Assembly: GCA_945862495.1 (NCBI GenBank)
Contig: CAMAYM010000129.1
Coordinates: 1-6,493, forward strand
Source of the DNA: Bordetella parapertussis
GTDB taxonomy: Bacteria; Pseudomonadota; Gammaproteobacteria; Burkholderiales; Burkholderiaceae_B
DNA: 6,493 bases
Reading direction: 5' to 3'
Position 1 is the stretch's first letter. Each line of letters opens with the position of its first letter. Shown here piece by piece: positions 1 through 6,483 of this stretch. The notes under the pieces were generated by a model. It was given only the letters and a program-made list of their open reading frames with translations. It was not told the origin of the DNA and did not search any database. A program made the position numbers and the translations under genes.

Positions 1-1226
1 TTCATGGCCGCATCCACTGCTTCGATCCAATGACGAACAGGCGTGGCGGTGCCACTTTGCAAATGACTAATGCAGCCGATATTTGATGACAACATCATGT
101 CCGGTTCGGCGGCATTGAGATGATCGAGCTTGCGATCACGTAATGCGGTTGATATTTCAGGCTGTAAAACTGAGTACGCACCCCCTGAGCCACAGCACAG
201 ATGACTTTCATTAAACGTCTGCAAAGACATTCCGAGTGCAGACAAAAGCTGCTCGCTCTCAGGACGTAAACCTTGCCAGTGTTGTAACGTACAAGGTGGA
301 TGAAAAACAGGTCGTTTAGGAAGCTTTGATGCATCAATGTGTCGAGAGAGCACTTCCGCATGTGGTGCTACGACCTGAGCGATATCGCGCACAAACGAAA
401 CAATCTTTTCAGCTTTTGGCAGATAAACAGCATCGTCGCGCAAGTGATGGGCGTATTCGGCCACCATCGCACCGCACCCCGTCGCATTCATGACAATCGC
501 CTCGATCTTGCCTGACTCAACATACGGCAACCAGGCATCAATGTTTAGACGCATCTGGGCGCGCGCGCGCTCCTGATCATCCAAATGAAAACTCAAGGCA
601 CCACAACAGCCTGCGCCTGCTACGACTTGCGTACCAATGCCCAACCGATCCAATACGCGAATCGTCGCTGCATCAATCGAGGGCATCATCGCAGGTTGGA
701 CACAACCAGACAGCAATAAAATCTGCCGTACATGACCCGCAGTCACAGGACGTTGGCCCACCGAGCGTGGCGCAATCACTTTGCGTTGCAAAGCTTCAGG
801 CAACCATTCGCGCAAGGATTGCCCAAGCTTGTAAGCAGGCCCAAAAAAGCGCGACGTCAGACCCTCACGCAAAAGCGCACGTTGTACACGCTGACCCAAA
901 GGCCTCTTAACTTTCTCTTCTACGATCTGCCGCCCAATATCCACCAAATGACCGTATTCCACGCCAGAGGGACATGTCGTTTCACAATTACGGCACGTCA
1001 AGCAACGATCCAAGTGTTGCTGTGTTGCCTGAGTAGGCTCCTTACCCTCAAGGACTTCTTTAATCAAATAGATACGCCCTCTGGGGCCATCGAGCTCATC
1101 GCCCAGCACTTGGTAAGTCGGACAGGTCGCGGTACAAAAACCGCAATGTACACAACGACGCAAAATATCGTCGGCTTCTTGTCCAAGCTTTGATTCACGT
1201 GCCCACTGCGCCAAATTGGTCTGCAT
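1..1226 (-). CDS. glcF: Glycolate oxidase iron-sulphur subunit GlcF, 3' end cut by the window edge
   Basis: This is the iron-sulphur subunit of glycolate oxidase; with GlcD and GlcE it carries electrons from glycolate oxidation towards the membrane quinone pool. I translated it by hand because no stop codon falls inside the window. It starts at ATG 1226 (MQTNLAQWAR, matching E. coli MQTQL...) and reads 408 complete codons, with 2 bases of the next. Two ferredoxin-type 4Fe-4S motifs are intact: C25-C28-C31-C35-P and C75-C78-C81-C85-P. Two CCG (cysteine-rich) domains follow, marked by C175 and C207-C208-G209, then C312 (HPPC) and C344-C345-G346. These domains are known from the GlcF/LutA/HdrB-type families. 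E. coli GlcF is about 407 residues and ends just after the HWIE motif, which is present here (HWIEAVDAAM), so only a few residues should be missing. An in-frame TGA at 1253-1251, with no Met between, supports the start. The ribosome binding site is weak (CGAGAT), and the start lies 10 bases after the glcE stop, suggesting coupled translation. Confidence 0.96.
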   Translation of the reverse strand, partial: MQTNLAQWARESKLGQEADDILRRCVHCGFCTATCPTYQVLGDELDGPRGRIYLIKEVLEGKEPTQATQQHLDRCLTCRNCETTCPSGVEYGHLVDIGRQIVEEKVKRPLGQRVQRALLREGLTSRFFGPAYKLGQSLREWLPEALQRKVIAPRSVGQRPVTAGHVRQILLLSGCVQPAMMPSIDAATIRVLDRLGIGTQVVAGAGCCGALSFHLDDQERARAQMRLNIDAWLPYVESGKIEAIVMNATGCGAMVAEYAHHLRDDAVYLPKAEKIVSFVRDIAQVVAPHAEVLSRHIDASKLPKRPVFHPPCTLQHWQGLRPESEQLLSALGMSLQTFNESHLCCGSGGAYSVLQPEISTALRDRKLDHLNAAEPDMMLSSNIGCISHLQSGTATPVRHWIEAVDAAM

Positions 1227-1236
1227 GATTATCTCG

Positions 1237-2337
1237 TTATAGATCTGCGATCAAGCGACCAGGGTTGAAAAGCGACTTGGGATCAAATTCCAATTTGAGC
1301 CGCCTTACGATGGTTGCATTACCTTGACTCAGAGGGTGAAAAACACCCTGAGGCGGCAACGATTGATCAGACAACTGTCTAAATAATGTTGCATGCCCAC
1401 CTGCCCGTTCAGCCACAGTGCGAATGTCAAGAGGATCACAATTAGCGGCAATCCAGCGTTGGCCACCTACCCATTCTGTCAGCGTCGGCCCCAGGTCCAG
1501 GACAGGCGTCCCGGGCGCACAGGCCACTCTCCAAAGCACAGGGGTTGAAAAAAAATCAAGCGTATGTTCACGAAGCGCAACCCAGTACTTGGTCGCTTCA
1601 GTTGGATCAACAACATCTCCACCTAGCGATTGCCGAGCAGATAAAAGCGCAGCAGCAGAACCCGCTAGACGTGCACGCAAGCGACCTGCACCGCCGACGA
1701 ACTCCCAAGACGTTGCTGAAATAGGGAACGGTTTTGCGCGCCAGCTCAAAGATTGAGACAAGGCTGAAGCCTCATCCAACGTCCACTCAAGTGTGCATAC
1801 CTCAAATGGTTTTGGAGCCACTTTGACAGACACTTGCGTCAAAGCGCCAAATATTCCCATCGCACCCGTCAACAAACGCGAAACATCGTAGCCGGCTACA
1901 TTTTTCATGACCTCGCCACCAAACTTCAATAATCGCCCTTGAGCGTCCAATAAGTGCGCTCCAAGTACATAATCTTTGACAGGCCCACCGCCCAACCGAC
2001 CCGGCCCGGACAGTCCAGCAGAGATACACCCCCCAATTGTTGCCTCGACACCAAAGGCAGGGGGATCAAACGCCAGCATCTGCCCTGATGCATCCAAGGT
2101 TTCAACGATTTCCTGAAGAGGTGTGCCCGCCATAGCAGTGATCACAAGTTCAGAGGGATGATAATTAACAATACCTTTCAAGCTACGCATATCGAGCGTG
2201 ACGGGTGCTTCACTTGGACGATTAAAAGGATTGCCATAAAAGGCTTTCGTACCCCCTCCGCGAATCAGTAAAGGCTTGAAGCTCGCCCGAGCCGCGAGCA
2301 CTTGATCAATCAACTGTGAAATTTGGTAGTGAGTCAT
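1237..2337 (-). CDS. glcE: Glycolate oxidase FAD-binding subunit GlcE
   Basis: Second FAD-fold subunit of glycolate oxidase. It is 366 residues against about 350 for E. coli GlcE. The N-terminal half is a PCMH-type FAD-binding domain: RGGGTKAF (26-33), the NYHPSELVITAMAGTPL stretch (58-74), EATIGG (98-103), and the highly characteristic FGGEVMKNVAGYD (139-151) followed by SRLLTGAMG (153-161). The C-terminal half is more divergent but keeps AGGHATLFR and ends in FDPKSLFNPGRLIADL (351-366), the usual tail of this family. GlcE lacks the HxGDGNxH and GEHG catalytic motifs of GlcD, as expected for the non-catalytic partner. The start is fixed: TGA of glcD lies only one codon upstream in the same frame, leaving CGT between stop and ATG. 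No clear Shine-Dalgarno sequence is visible (a GAG about 10 bases upstream), so translation probably depends on ribosomes finishing glcD. A run of eight T on the coding strand (1548-1555) encodes part of LDFFST. Confidence 0.96.
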   Translation of the reverse strand: MTHYQISQLIDQVLAARASFKPLLIRGGGTKAFYGNPFNRPSEAPVTLDMRSLKGIVNYHPSELVITAMAGTPLQEIVETLDASGQMLAFDPPAFGVEATIGGCISAGLSGPGRLGGGPVKDYVLGAHLLDAQGRLLKFGGEVMKNVAGYDVSRLLTGAMGIFGALTQVSVKVAPKPFEVCTLEWTLDEASALSQSLSWRAKPFPISATSWEFVGGAGRLRARLAGSAAALLSARQSLGGDVVDPTEATKYWVALREHTLDFFSTPVLWRVACAPGTPVLDLGPTLTEWVGGQRWIAANCDPLDIRTVAERAGGHATLFRQLSDQSLPPQGVFHPLSQGNATIVRRLKLEFDPKSLFNPGRLIADL

Positions 2338-2340
2338 ACG

Positions 2341-3837
2341 TCAGAATCTCGGCAGATCCGGAAAAGCAATCGCTCCGCCATGCACATGCATCTTGCCGTA
2401 CTCCGAACAACGGGCCAAGGTTGGAATGACTTTTTCAGGATTGAGCAGACAAGCAGGATCAAAAGCGCGCTTAACTGCCATGAACACATCGAGCTCATCT
2501 CGACTGAACTGCACGCACATCTGATTAATTTTCTCCATCCCTACGCCATGTTCGCCCGTGATGGTGCCACCGACTTCTACGCATAGTTCAAGAATTGCTG
2601 CCCCAAAATCTTCAGCGCGACGTACTTCATCTACCAAGTTGGAGTTAAACAAAATTAAAGGATGCAGGTTGCCGTCACCGGCATGGAATACGTTTGCGCA
2701 ACGCAAATCGAATTGCGTTTCCATCGCCTGAATGGATTTAAGTACATCCCCTAGACGACGTCTTGGTATCGTGCCGTCCATGCAGTAGTAATCGGGTGAC
2801 ACTCGACCTGCAGCGGGAAAGGCATTTTTACGCCCAGCCCAAAAACGTAATCGCTCTGCTTCACTAGTCGACACCTGCAGGCGCGTGGCACCTGCGCGCT
2901 GGAAAACCTGCTCCATGCGCTGCAGTTCTTCGGCAACCTCTTCTACCGTACCGTCAGACTCGCACAGCAGAATTGCTTCTGCGTTCGTGTCGTAGCCTGC
3001 TTTGACAAAAGGCTCAACCATCTGCGTCGCCTGCTTGTCCATCATCTCGAGTCCGGCTGGAATGATGCCTGCACCAATGATCTTGCCCACCGCATCACTT
3101 GCTTTTTCAACATCATCAAAACTCGCCATGATGACGCTCGCCAAAGCTGGCTTGGGGGTCAGTCTTAAGGTCACCTCGGTGACAACACCCAGCATGCCCT
3201 CTGAACCGACAAACACAGACAATAAATCCGGACCCGGACAATCTGGTGCGAGAGAGCCAAGCTCCACAATATCGCCATCGATTGTGACTATCCTCACCTT
3301 TAGGACGTTATGGATGGTGAGGCCATATTTAAGACAATGCACGCCCCCAGAATTTTCCGCAACGTTACCGCCAATCGTGCAGGCAATCTGACTGGAGGGG
3401 TCGGGTGCATAGTACAAACCAAAGGGGGCCGCAGCCTCGGAGACCGCTAAATTACGCACGCCCGGCTGAACCACCGCCGTTGCGGCAACGGCGTCAATCC
3501 GTTTGATCTGATTAAACTTTGCCAAGCCAAGCAAAACACCATGGGCGTGGGGCATCGCACCACCAGAGAGGCCTGTACCTGCACCGCGCGCGACAACAGG
3601 CACATTGAGTCGCTTGCACACCTTCAATACATTTTGGATTTGAGCCTCAGTTTCGGGCAACACCACGGCCATGGGCAGGGAACGATAAAGGGATAGGCCG
3701 TCACACTCGTACGGTCGCGTTTCCTCCTCTCGGCTGAGTACACAATGCGGAGGAACCGCAGCACGCAGCGCAAGAACCACCTCTTCTTTGGGTGGGACGA
3801 TTAAAGGAGAAAGGACTGTGTCGATGATCGCATTCAT
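2341..3837 (-). CDS. glcD: Glycolate oxidase catalytic FAD subunit GlcD
   Basis: Catalytic subunit of glycolate oxidase, which converts glycolate to glyoxylate. Its 498 residues match E. coli GlcD (about 499) along the whole length, including the unusual tail CSEYGKMHVHGG...FPDLPRF. Visible motifs in order: YECDGLS (43-49), RGAGTGLSGG (84-93), PDPSSQIACTIGGNVAENSGG (145-165, flavin-binding core), FVGSEGMLG (209-217), RFWAGRKNAFPA and SPDYYCMDGTIPRR, HAGDGNLH (385-392, with the paired His that bind metal or substrate in this VAO-fold family), GEHGVG (428-433) and FDPACLLNPEKVIPT near the end. The start is bounded by an in-frame TGA two codons upstream (TGA CCT ATG). I see no convincing Shine-Dalgarno sequence before it. 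It begins 60 bases after the LDHD-type gene and runs into glcE with 3 bases between. No regulator such as GlcC is present in the window. Confidence 0.97.
   Translation of the reverse strand: MNAIIDTVLSPLIVPPKEEVVLALRAAVPPHCVLSREEETRPYECDGLSLYRSLPMAVVLPETEAQIQNVLKVCKRLNVPVVARGAGTGLSGGAMPHAHGVLLGLAKFNQIKRIDAVAATAVVQPGVRNLAVSEAAAPFGLYYAPDPSSQIACTIGGNVAENSGGVHCLKYGLTIHNVLKVRIVTIDGDIVELGSLAPDCPGPDLLSVFVGSEGMLGVVTEVTLRLTPKPALASVIMASFDDVEKASDAVGKIIGAGIIPAGLEMMDKQATQMVEPFVKAGYDTNAEAILLCESDGTVEEVAEELQRMEQVFQRAGATRLQVSTSEAERLRFWAGRKNAFPAAGRVSPDYYCMDGTIPRRRLGDVLKSIQAMETQFDLRCANVFHAGDGNLHPLILFNSNLVDEVRRAEDFGAAILELCVEVGGTITGEHGVGMEKINQMCVQFSRDELDVFMAVKRAFDPACLLNPEKVIPTLARCSEYGKMHVHGGAIAFPDLPRF
3475..3493 (-). 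repeat. Perfect GC-rich hairpin inside glcD
   Basis: A perfect 8-bp inverted repeat with a 3-base loop, CGCCGTTG CCG CAACGGCG on the coding strand. It encodes part of residues 115-121 (DAVAATA), a segment just before the conserved QPGVRNLA motif where E. coli GlcD has an unrelated sequence. No T-run follows on either strand, so it is not an obvious terminator. Confidence 0.6.
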
Positions 3838-3859
3838 AGGTCAAACAATAGCGCGTCAG

Positions 3860-3894
3860 ACACTTTTGCGCAGGACGGGACTTACCCGAAGTGT
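3860..3894 (-). other. Bulged inverted repeat in the spacer between the LDHD gene and glcD
   Basis: The 60-base spacer (3838-3897) can fold on the transcript as an outer 6-bp stem (ACACTT with AAGTGT) and an inner 4-bp stem (CGGG with CCCG, 5-base loop), with a 10-base bulge on one side. No U-run follows, so it is not a typical terminator. It could be a processing or attenuation element, or chance. The rest of the spacer shows no promoter I would defend. Confidence 0.25.
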
Positions 3895-3897
3895 GGC

Positions 3898-5313
3898 CTA
3901 GGACCTAGGATCAATGACCTTGCCCGGATTAAGGATATTCTTAGGATCAAAGGACTGTTTCAGCAAGCGCATAAGGTCTAAAGCATCCTCGCCGTGTTCG
4001 CGCGGCATGAATTGCTTTTTATGCAAGCCAATTCCATGCTCGCCGGTACACGTGCCGTCTGCATCAATCGCTTGTGTGACCAGTTGGTAGTTCAGACGTT
4101 CTGACTCTTCCCACTCACTTTCACTATTGGGATCCAACAACATCAAAACATGAAAATTACCATCCCCGACATGCCCCACGATGGTGCTGGGAAAGCTTAC
4201 CTTGGACAACGCATCCGTTGCTGCATCGATACATTCGGCTAGTCGTGAAATCGGTACACAAACGTCTGTCGTACTCGCCTTACAACCCGGACGTAATTGC
4301 AAGCCCGCGAAATAGGCATTGTGACGCGCCGTCCACAAACGATTTCGATCCTCAGGACGTTCCGCCCACTCAAAATCCATGCCACCGCAGTCACGCGCGA
4401 GCTCTTGAACGGTTTGAGCTTGCTCTTTGACACTGGCCTCACTGCCGTGGAACTCAAATAGCAACAGAGGCGTTTCACGCAAAGTAAGCTTGCTATATAA
4501 ATTTCCCGCACGCACGGCGTCCGCATTCATCAGTTCGACCCGGGCAACGGGCACGCCGATCTGAATTGTTTGGATCACACAGGCCACAGCCTCATGAACA
4601 GAGGGAAAATTACACACTGCGGCACTCACAGCATCAGGCTGAGGATAAAGCTTGACGGTGACCTCAGTGATCACCCCGAGTGTGCCTTCGCTTCCCACAA
4701 ACAAGCGTGTCAAGTCGTAGCCCGCAGAGGACTTTCTCGCGCGACGTGCTGTACGAATAACGTTGCCTTGGGCTGTCACCACCGTCAGTGAGACTACATT
4801 TTCACGCATCGTACCGTAACGTACTGCATTGGTACCCGAAGCACGTGTCGCAGACATTCCGCCTAGAGAAGCATCGGCGCCCGGATCGATTGGAAAAAAC
4901 AAACCTGTATCGCGAATTTGTTCGTTCAGTTGTTTGCGCGTCAATCCAGCTTGGACAGTGACCGTTTGGTCCTCGGCGTGCAGAGCAACTATTTTGTTCA
5001 TACGAGTGAGATCCAGACTGATACCACCCTGAACCGCCAAAATATGCCCCTCAAGTGAAGAGCCAGAACCAAAGGGAATCAGTGGGATACTGAATTGGTC
5101 ACACAAGCGCACAACCACAACAACCTCATCCGTACTTTCAGCGAACACCACGCCGTCAGGCAACATCGAAGGATAAGGTGACTCATCACGGCCGTGATGA
5201 TCTCTGACAGCATTGGCCATCGAGAAACGGTCACCAAACTGTGCTTTCAGAGCAAGGATCATCTCCTCTGGAAGCGGACAGCGCAAAGATTGGATATCGT
5301 GCGGTGCGTTCAT
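3898..5313 (-). CDS. FAD-dependent D-lactate dehydrogenase, LDHD/DLD1 type
   Basis: A 471-residue flavoenzyme of the FAD-binding oxidase/transferase type 4 family (PCMH domain plus FAD-oxidase C domain). It is a distant paralogue of GlcD but belongs to the LDHD/DLD1 branch, whose members oxidise D-lactate and other D-2-hydroxy acids and pass electrons to cytochrome c or another acceptor. Branch-typical motifs are IPFGSGSSLEGH (79-90), FFPIDPGADASLGGM (139-153), SGTNAVRYGTMRENV (159-173), SSAGYDLTRLFVGSEGTLG (194-212), HVGDGNFH (381-388), GTCTGEHGIG (420-429) and FDPKNILNPGKVID at the end. There is no signal peptide or membrane segment, so a cytoplasmic or peripheral location is likely. ATG 5313 is the only possible ATG before M18, because an in-frame TGA lies at 5331-5329. 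No Shine-Dalgarno sequence is visible; the start is the third copy of a 14-nt repeat. The substrate could equally be another D-2-hydroxy acid; the sequence does not decide. Confidence 0.9.
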   Translation of the reverse strand: MNAPHDIQSLRCPLPEEMILALKAQFGDRFSMANAVRDHHGRDESPYPSMLPDGVVFAESTDEVVVVVRLCDQFSIPLIPFGSGSSLEGHILAVQGGISLDLTRMNKIVALHAEDQTVTVQAGLTRKQLNEQIRDTGLFFPIDPGADASLGGMSATRASGTNAVRYGTMRENVVSLTVVTAQGNVIRTARRARKSSAGYDLTRLFVGSEGTLGVITEVTVKLYPQPDAVSAAVCNFPSVHEAVACVIQTIQIGVPVARVELMNADAVRAGNLYSKLTLRETPLLLFEFHGSEASVKEQAQTVQELARDCGGMDFEWAERPEDRNRLWTARHNAYFAGLQLRPGCKASTTDVCVPISRLAECIDAATDALSKVSFPSTIVGHVGDGNFHVLMLLDPNSESEWEESERLNYQLVTQAIDADGTCTGEHGIGLHKKQFMPREHGEDALDLMRLLKQSFDPKNILNPGKVIDPRS

Positions 5314-5341
5314 GTCGTTGCGTTCATGTCATTTCGTTCAT
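5300..5341 (-). repeat. Three tandem 14-nt units carrying successive ATG codons at the LDHD gene start
   Basis: On the minus strand three adjacent 14-base units begin at 5341, 5327 and 5313: ATGAACGAAATGAC, ATGAACGCAACGAC and ATGAACGCACCGCA. The first two differ at 2 positions, the last two at 3. Every unit starts with ATGAACG, and the third is the true start of the LDHD-type gene. Because 14 is not a multiple of 3, each ATG lies in a different frame. The first opens MNEMT and stops at TGA overlapping the second ATG; the second opens MNATT and stops at TGA overlapping the third. Confidence 0.8.
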
Positions 5342-5351
5342 TCGGTTGCAT
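5310..5351 (-). other. Possible 13-codon upstream ORF overlapping the LDHD gene start
   Basis: An ATG at 5351, in frame with the repeat ATG at 5327, opens a 13-codon reading frame (MQPNERNDMNATT). Its TGA (5312-5310) overlaps the ATG of the LDHD-type gene in an ATGA arrangement. It begins 16 bases after the aroG stop and is closed upstream by an adjacent TAA. No Shine-Dalgarno sequence precedes it, so whether it is translated is unknown; it could act as a leader for translational coupling or simply be a by-product of the repeat. Confidence 0.25.
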
Positions 5352-5367
5352 TTATCAGCTAAGTGAC

Positions 5368-6441
5368 TTATTGCTCATTCTTGAGCAGACTACGACGCCG
5401 CTCCCGCACAGACTCTGCGAGTGATTCGAGTACTTTTACGGAACTATCCCAATCGATGCAACCATCTGTCACACTTTGACCATACACCAGCGGCTGCCCC
5501 GTCACTAAATCCTGTCGGCCCGCCACAAGATGACTCTCGATCATCAAGCCCATAATGCGCGTTTCACCTTGCGCTATTTGCTCACCCACCTCTGCACATA
5601 CAGCAGGTTGATTTTCAGGTTTTTTATTACTGTTTGCATGGCTTGAATCAATCATTAGACGCTGAGCCAATCCCGCTTTAGCCATTTCTTCACACGCAGC
5701 TTGAACATTGGCCGCATCATAATTAGGCGCCTTGCCACCACGCAAAATCACGTGACAGTCTTCATTGCCTGAGGTCGATACGATGGCAGAATGACCGGCT
5801 TTAGTCACAGACAAAAAGTGATGCGGCTGAGAAGCTGCTTTCATTGCGTCCACAGCAATGCGTATATTTCCATCCGTTCCGTTTTTAAACCCAACAGGGC
5901 AAGACAAACCAGAAGCCAGTTCGCGGTGCACTTGACTTTCAGTGGTGCGCGCGCCAATTGCGCCCCATGAGACCAAATCAGCAATGTACTGTGGCGTAAT
6001 CATGTCCAAAAACTCGCAACCCGCAGGCAAGCCCATGGCATTGATTTCGAGCAACAGACTCCGCGCAGTCCGCAGACCTTTATTGATGTTAAAACTGCCG
6101 TCGAGTTCTGGGTCGTTAATCAGACCTTTCCAACCCACAGTCGTACGGGGTTTTTCAAAATACACCCGCATCACAATCTCAAGCTCGCCACTTAAGCGGT
6201 CACGTTGTGCTTTAAGTTTATGTGCGTATTCGATCGCGGCTTTTGTGTCGTGAATCGAACAAGGACCAATCACGACGACCAGCCGATCATCCATACCGTG
6301 CAAAATACGGTGCAGCGCATGCCGCGTTTCGAAAACAAGTGAAGAAACCTCTGGCGTGCAGGGATTTTCACTCATTGCATGCGATGGAGGCGCGAGCTCC
6401 TTGATTTCGCGGATACGCAGATCATCGGTATTGTGTGGCAC
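5368..6441 (-). CDS. aroG: 3-deoxy-7-phosphoheptulonate (DAHP) synthase, AroG type
   Basis: Type I DAHP synthase, which condenses phosphoenolpyruvate and erythrose 4-phosphate in the first step of the shikimate pathway in the cytoplasm. Its 357 residues align with E. coli AroG (350) without shifts up to at least residue 326, so family numbering can be used directly. Present are C61 in GPCSIHD, R92 and K97 in MRVYFEKPRTT, K186 in GFKNGTDG, R234 in ILRGGK, H268 in SSHANS, E302 in IESH and D326 in VTDGC. C61, H268, E302 and D326 are the metal ligands known from AroG. Residues that line the Phe feedback pocket in E. coli AroG also appear kept (D6, D7, M147, P150, Q151, S180, F209, S211, V221), suggesting Phe inhibition. 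VTKxGHSAIV resembles AroG more than AroF or AroH. The start is GTG, not ATG; it falls exactly where E. coli AroG begins relative to DDLRI, and a strong GGAG lies 6 bases upstream. Confidence 0.96.
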   Translation of the reverse strand: MPHNTDDLRIREIKELAPPSHAMSENPCTPEVSSLVFETRHALHRILHGMDDRLVVVIGPCSIHDTKAAIEYAHKLKAQRDRLSGELEIVMRVYFEKPRTTVGWKGLINDPELDGSFNINKGLRTARSLLLEINAMGLPAGCEFLDMITPQYIADLVSWGAIGARTTESQVHRELASGLSCPVGFKNGTDGNIRIAVDAMKAASQPHHFLSVTKAGHSAIVSTSGNEDCHVILRGGKAPNYDAANVQAACEEMAKAGLAQRLMIDSSHANSNKKPENQPAVCAEVGEQIAQGETRIMGLMIESHLVAGRQDLVTGQPLVYGQSVTDGCIDWDSSVKVLESLAESVRERRRSLLKNEQ

Positions 6442-6447
6442 AACTGA

Positions 6448-6453
6448 CTCCTA
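6448..6453 (-). promoter_or_regulatory. Strong ribosome binding site of aroG
   Basis: On the minus strand this reads TAGGAG, with 6 bases between it and the GTG at 6441. It is the only strong Shine-Dalgarno sequence I can find in front of any gene in the window, and it decides the choice of GTG as the start of the DAHP synthase. Confidence 0.85.
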
Positions 6454-6463
6454 AAACAATAAA

Positions 6464-6483
6464 CGTATAAATTGAAAATTTAT
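6464..6483 (-). promoter_or_regulatory. AT-rich inverted repeat overlapping a -10-like hexamer upstream of aroG
   Basis: Positions 6467-6483 form a perfect 7-base inverted repeat with a 3-base centre (ATAAATT GAA AATTTAT on the plus strand). Its right arm in transcription direction overlaps TATACG (6469-6464), a weak -10-like hexamer. I see no good -35 box at 17 bases. An operator overlapping a promoter is possible, but AT-rich leader sequence makes such repeats by chance, and the window ends 10 bases further on. It does not resemble the TyrR box. Confidence 0.2.

Noticed and set aside
95..361. Minus-strand 88-codon frame within glcF
   Set aside because: It is in another frame of glcF, which has CCG-domain motifs here; no domain is visible in the alternative product.
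732..1193. Plus-strand open frame of 153 codons
   Set aside because: It lies wholly antisense to glcF, whose translation is continuous with intact 4Fe-4S motifs. The plus-strand protein shows no recognisable domain and no ribosome binding site.
1..1226. glcF considered as a broken gene because no stop is seen
   Set aside because: The frame is open from the start to the window edge, and the conserved C-terminal HWIE motif is present; it is simply cut by the window.
1418..1756. Plus-strand open frame of 112 codons, and similar ones at 2323-2586, 3002-3391 and 5942-6253
   Set aside because: All are antisense to well supported genes, with low-complexity or unrecognisable products.
5360..5370. 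Small palindrome TAAGTGACTTA at the aroG stop codon, considered as terminator or operator
   Set aside because: Five-base arms with a 1-base centre cannot form a stable hairpin, and no U-run follows.
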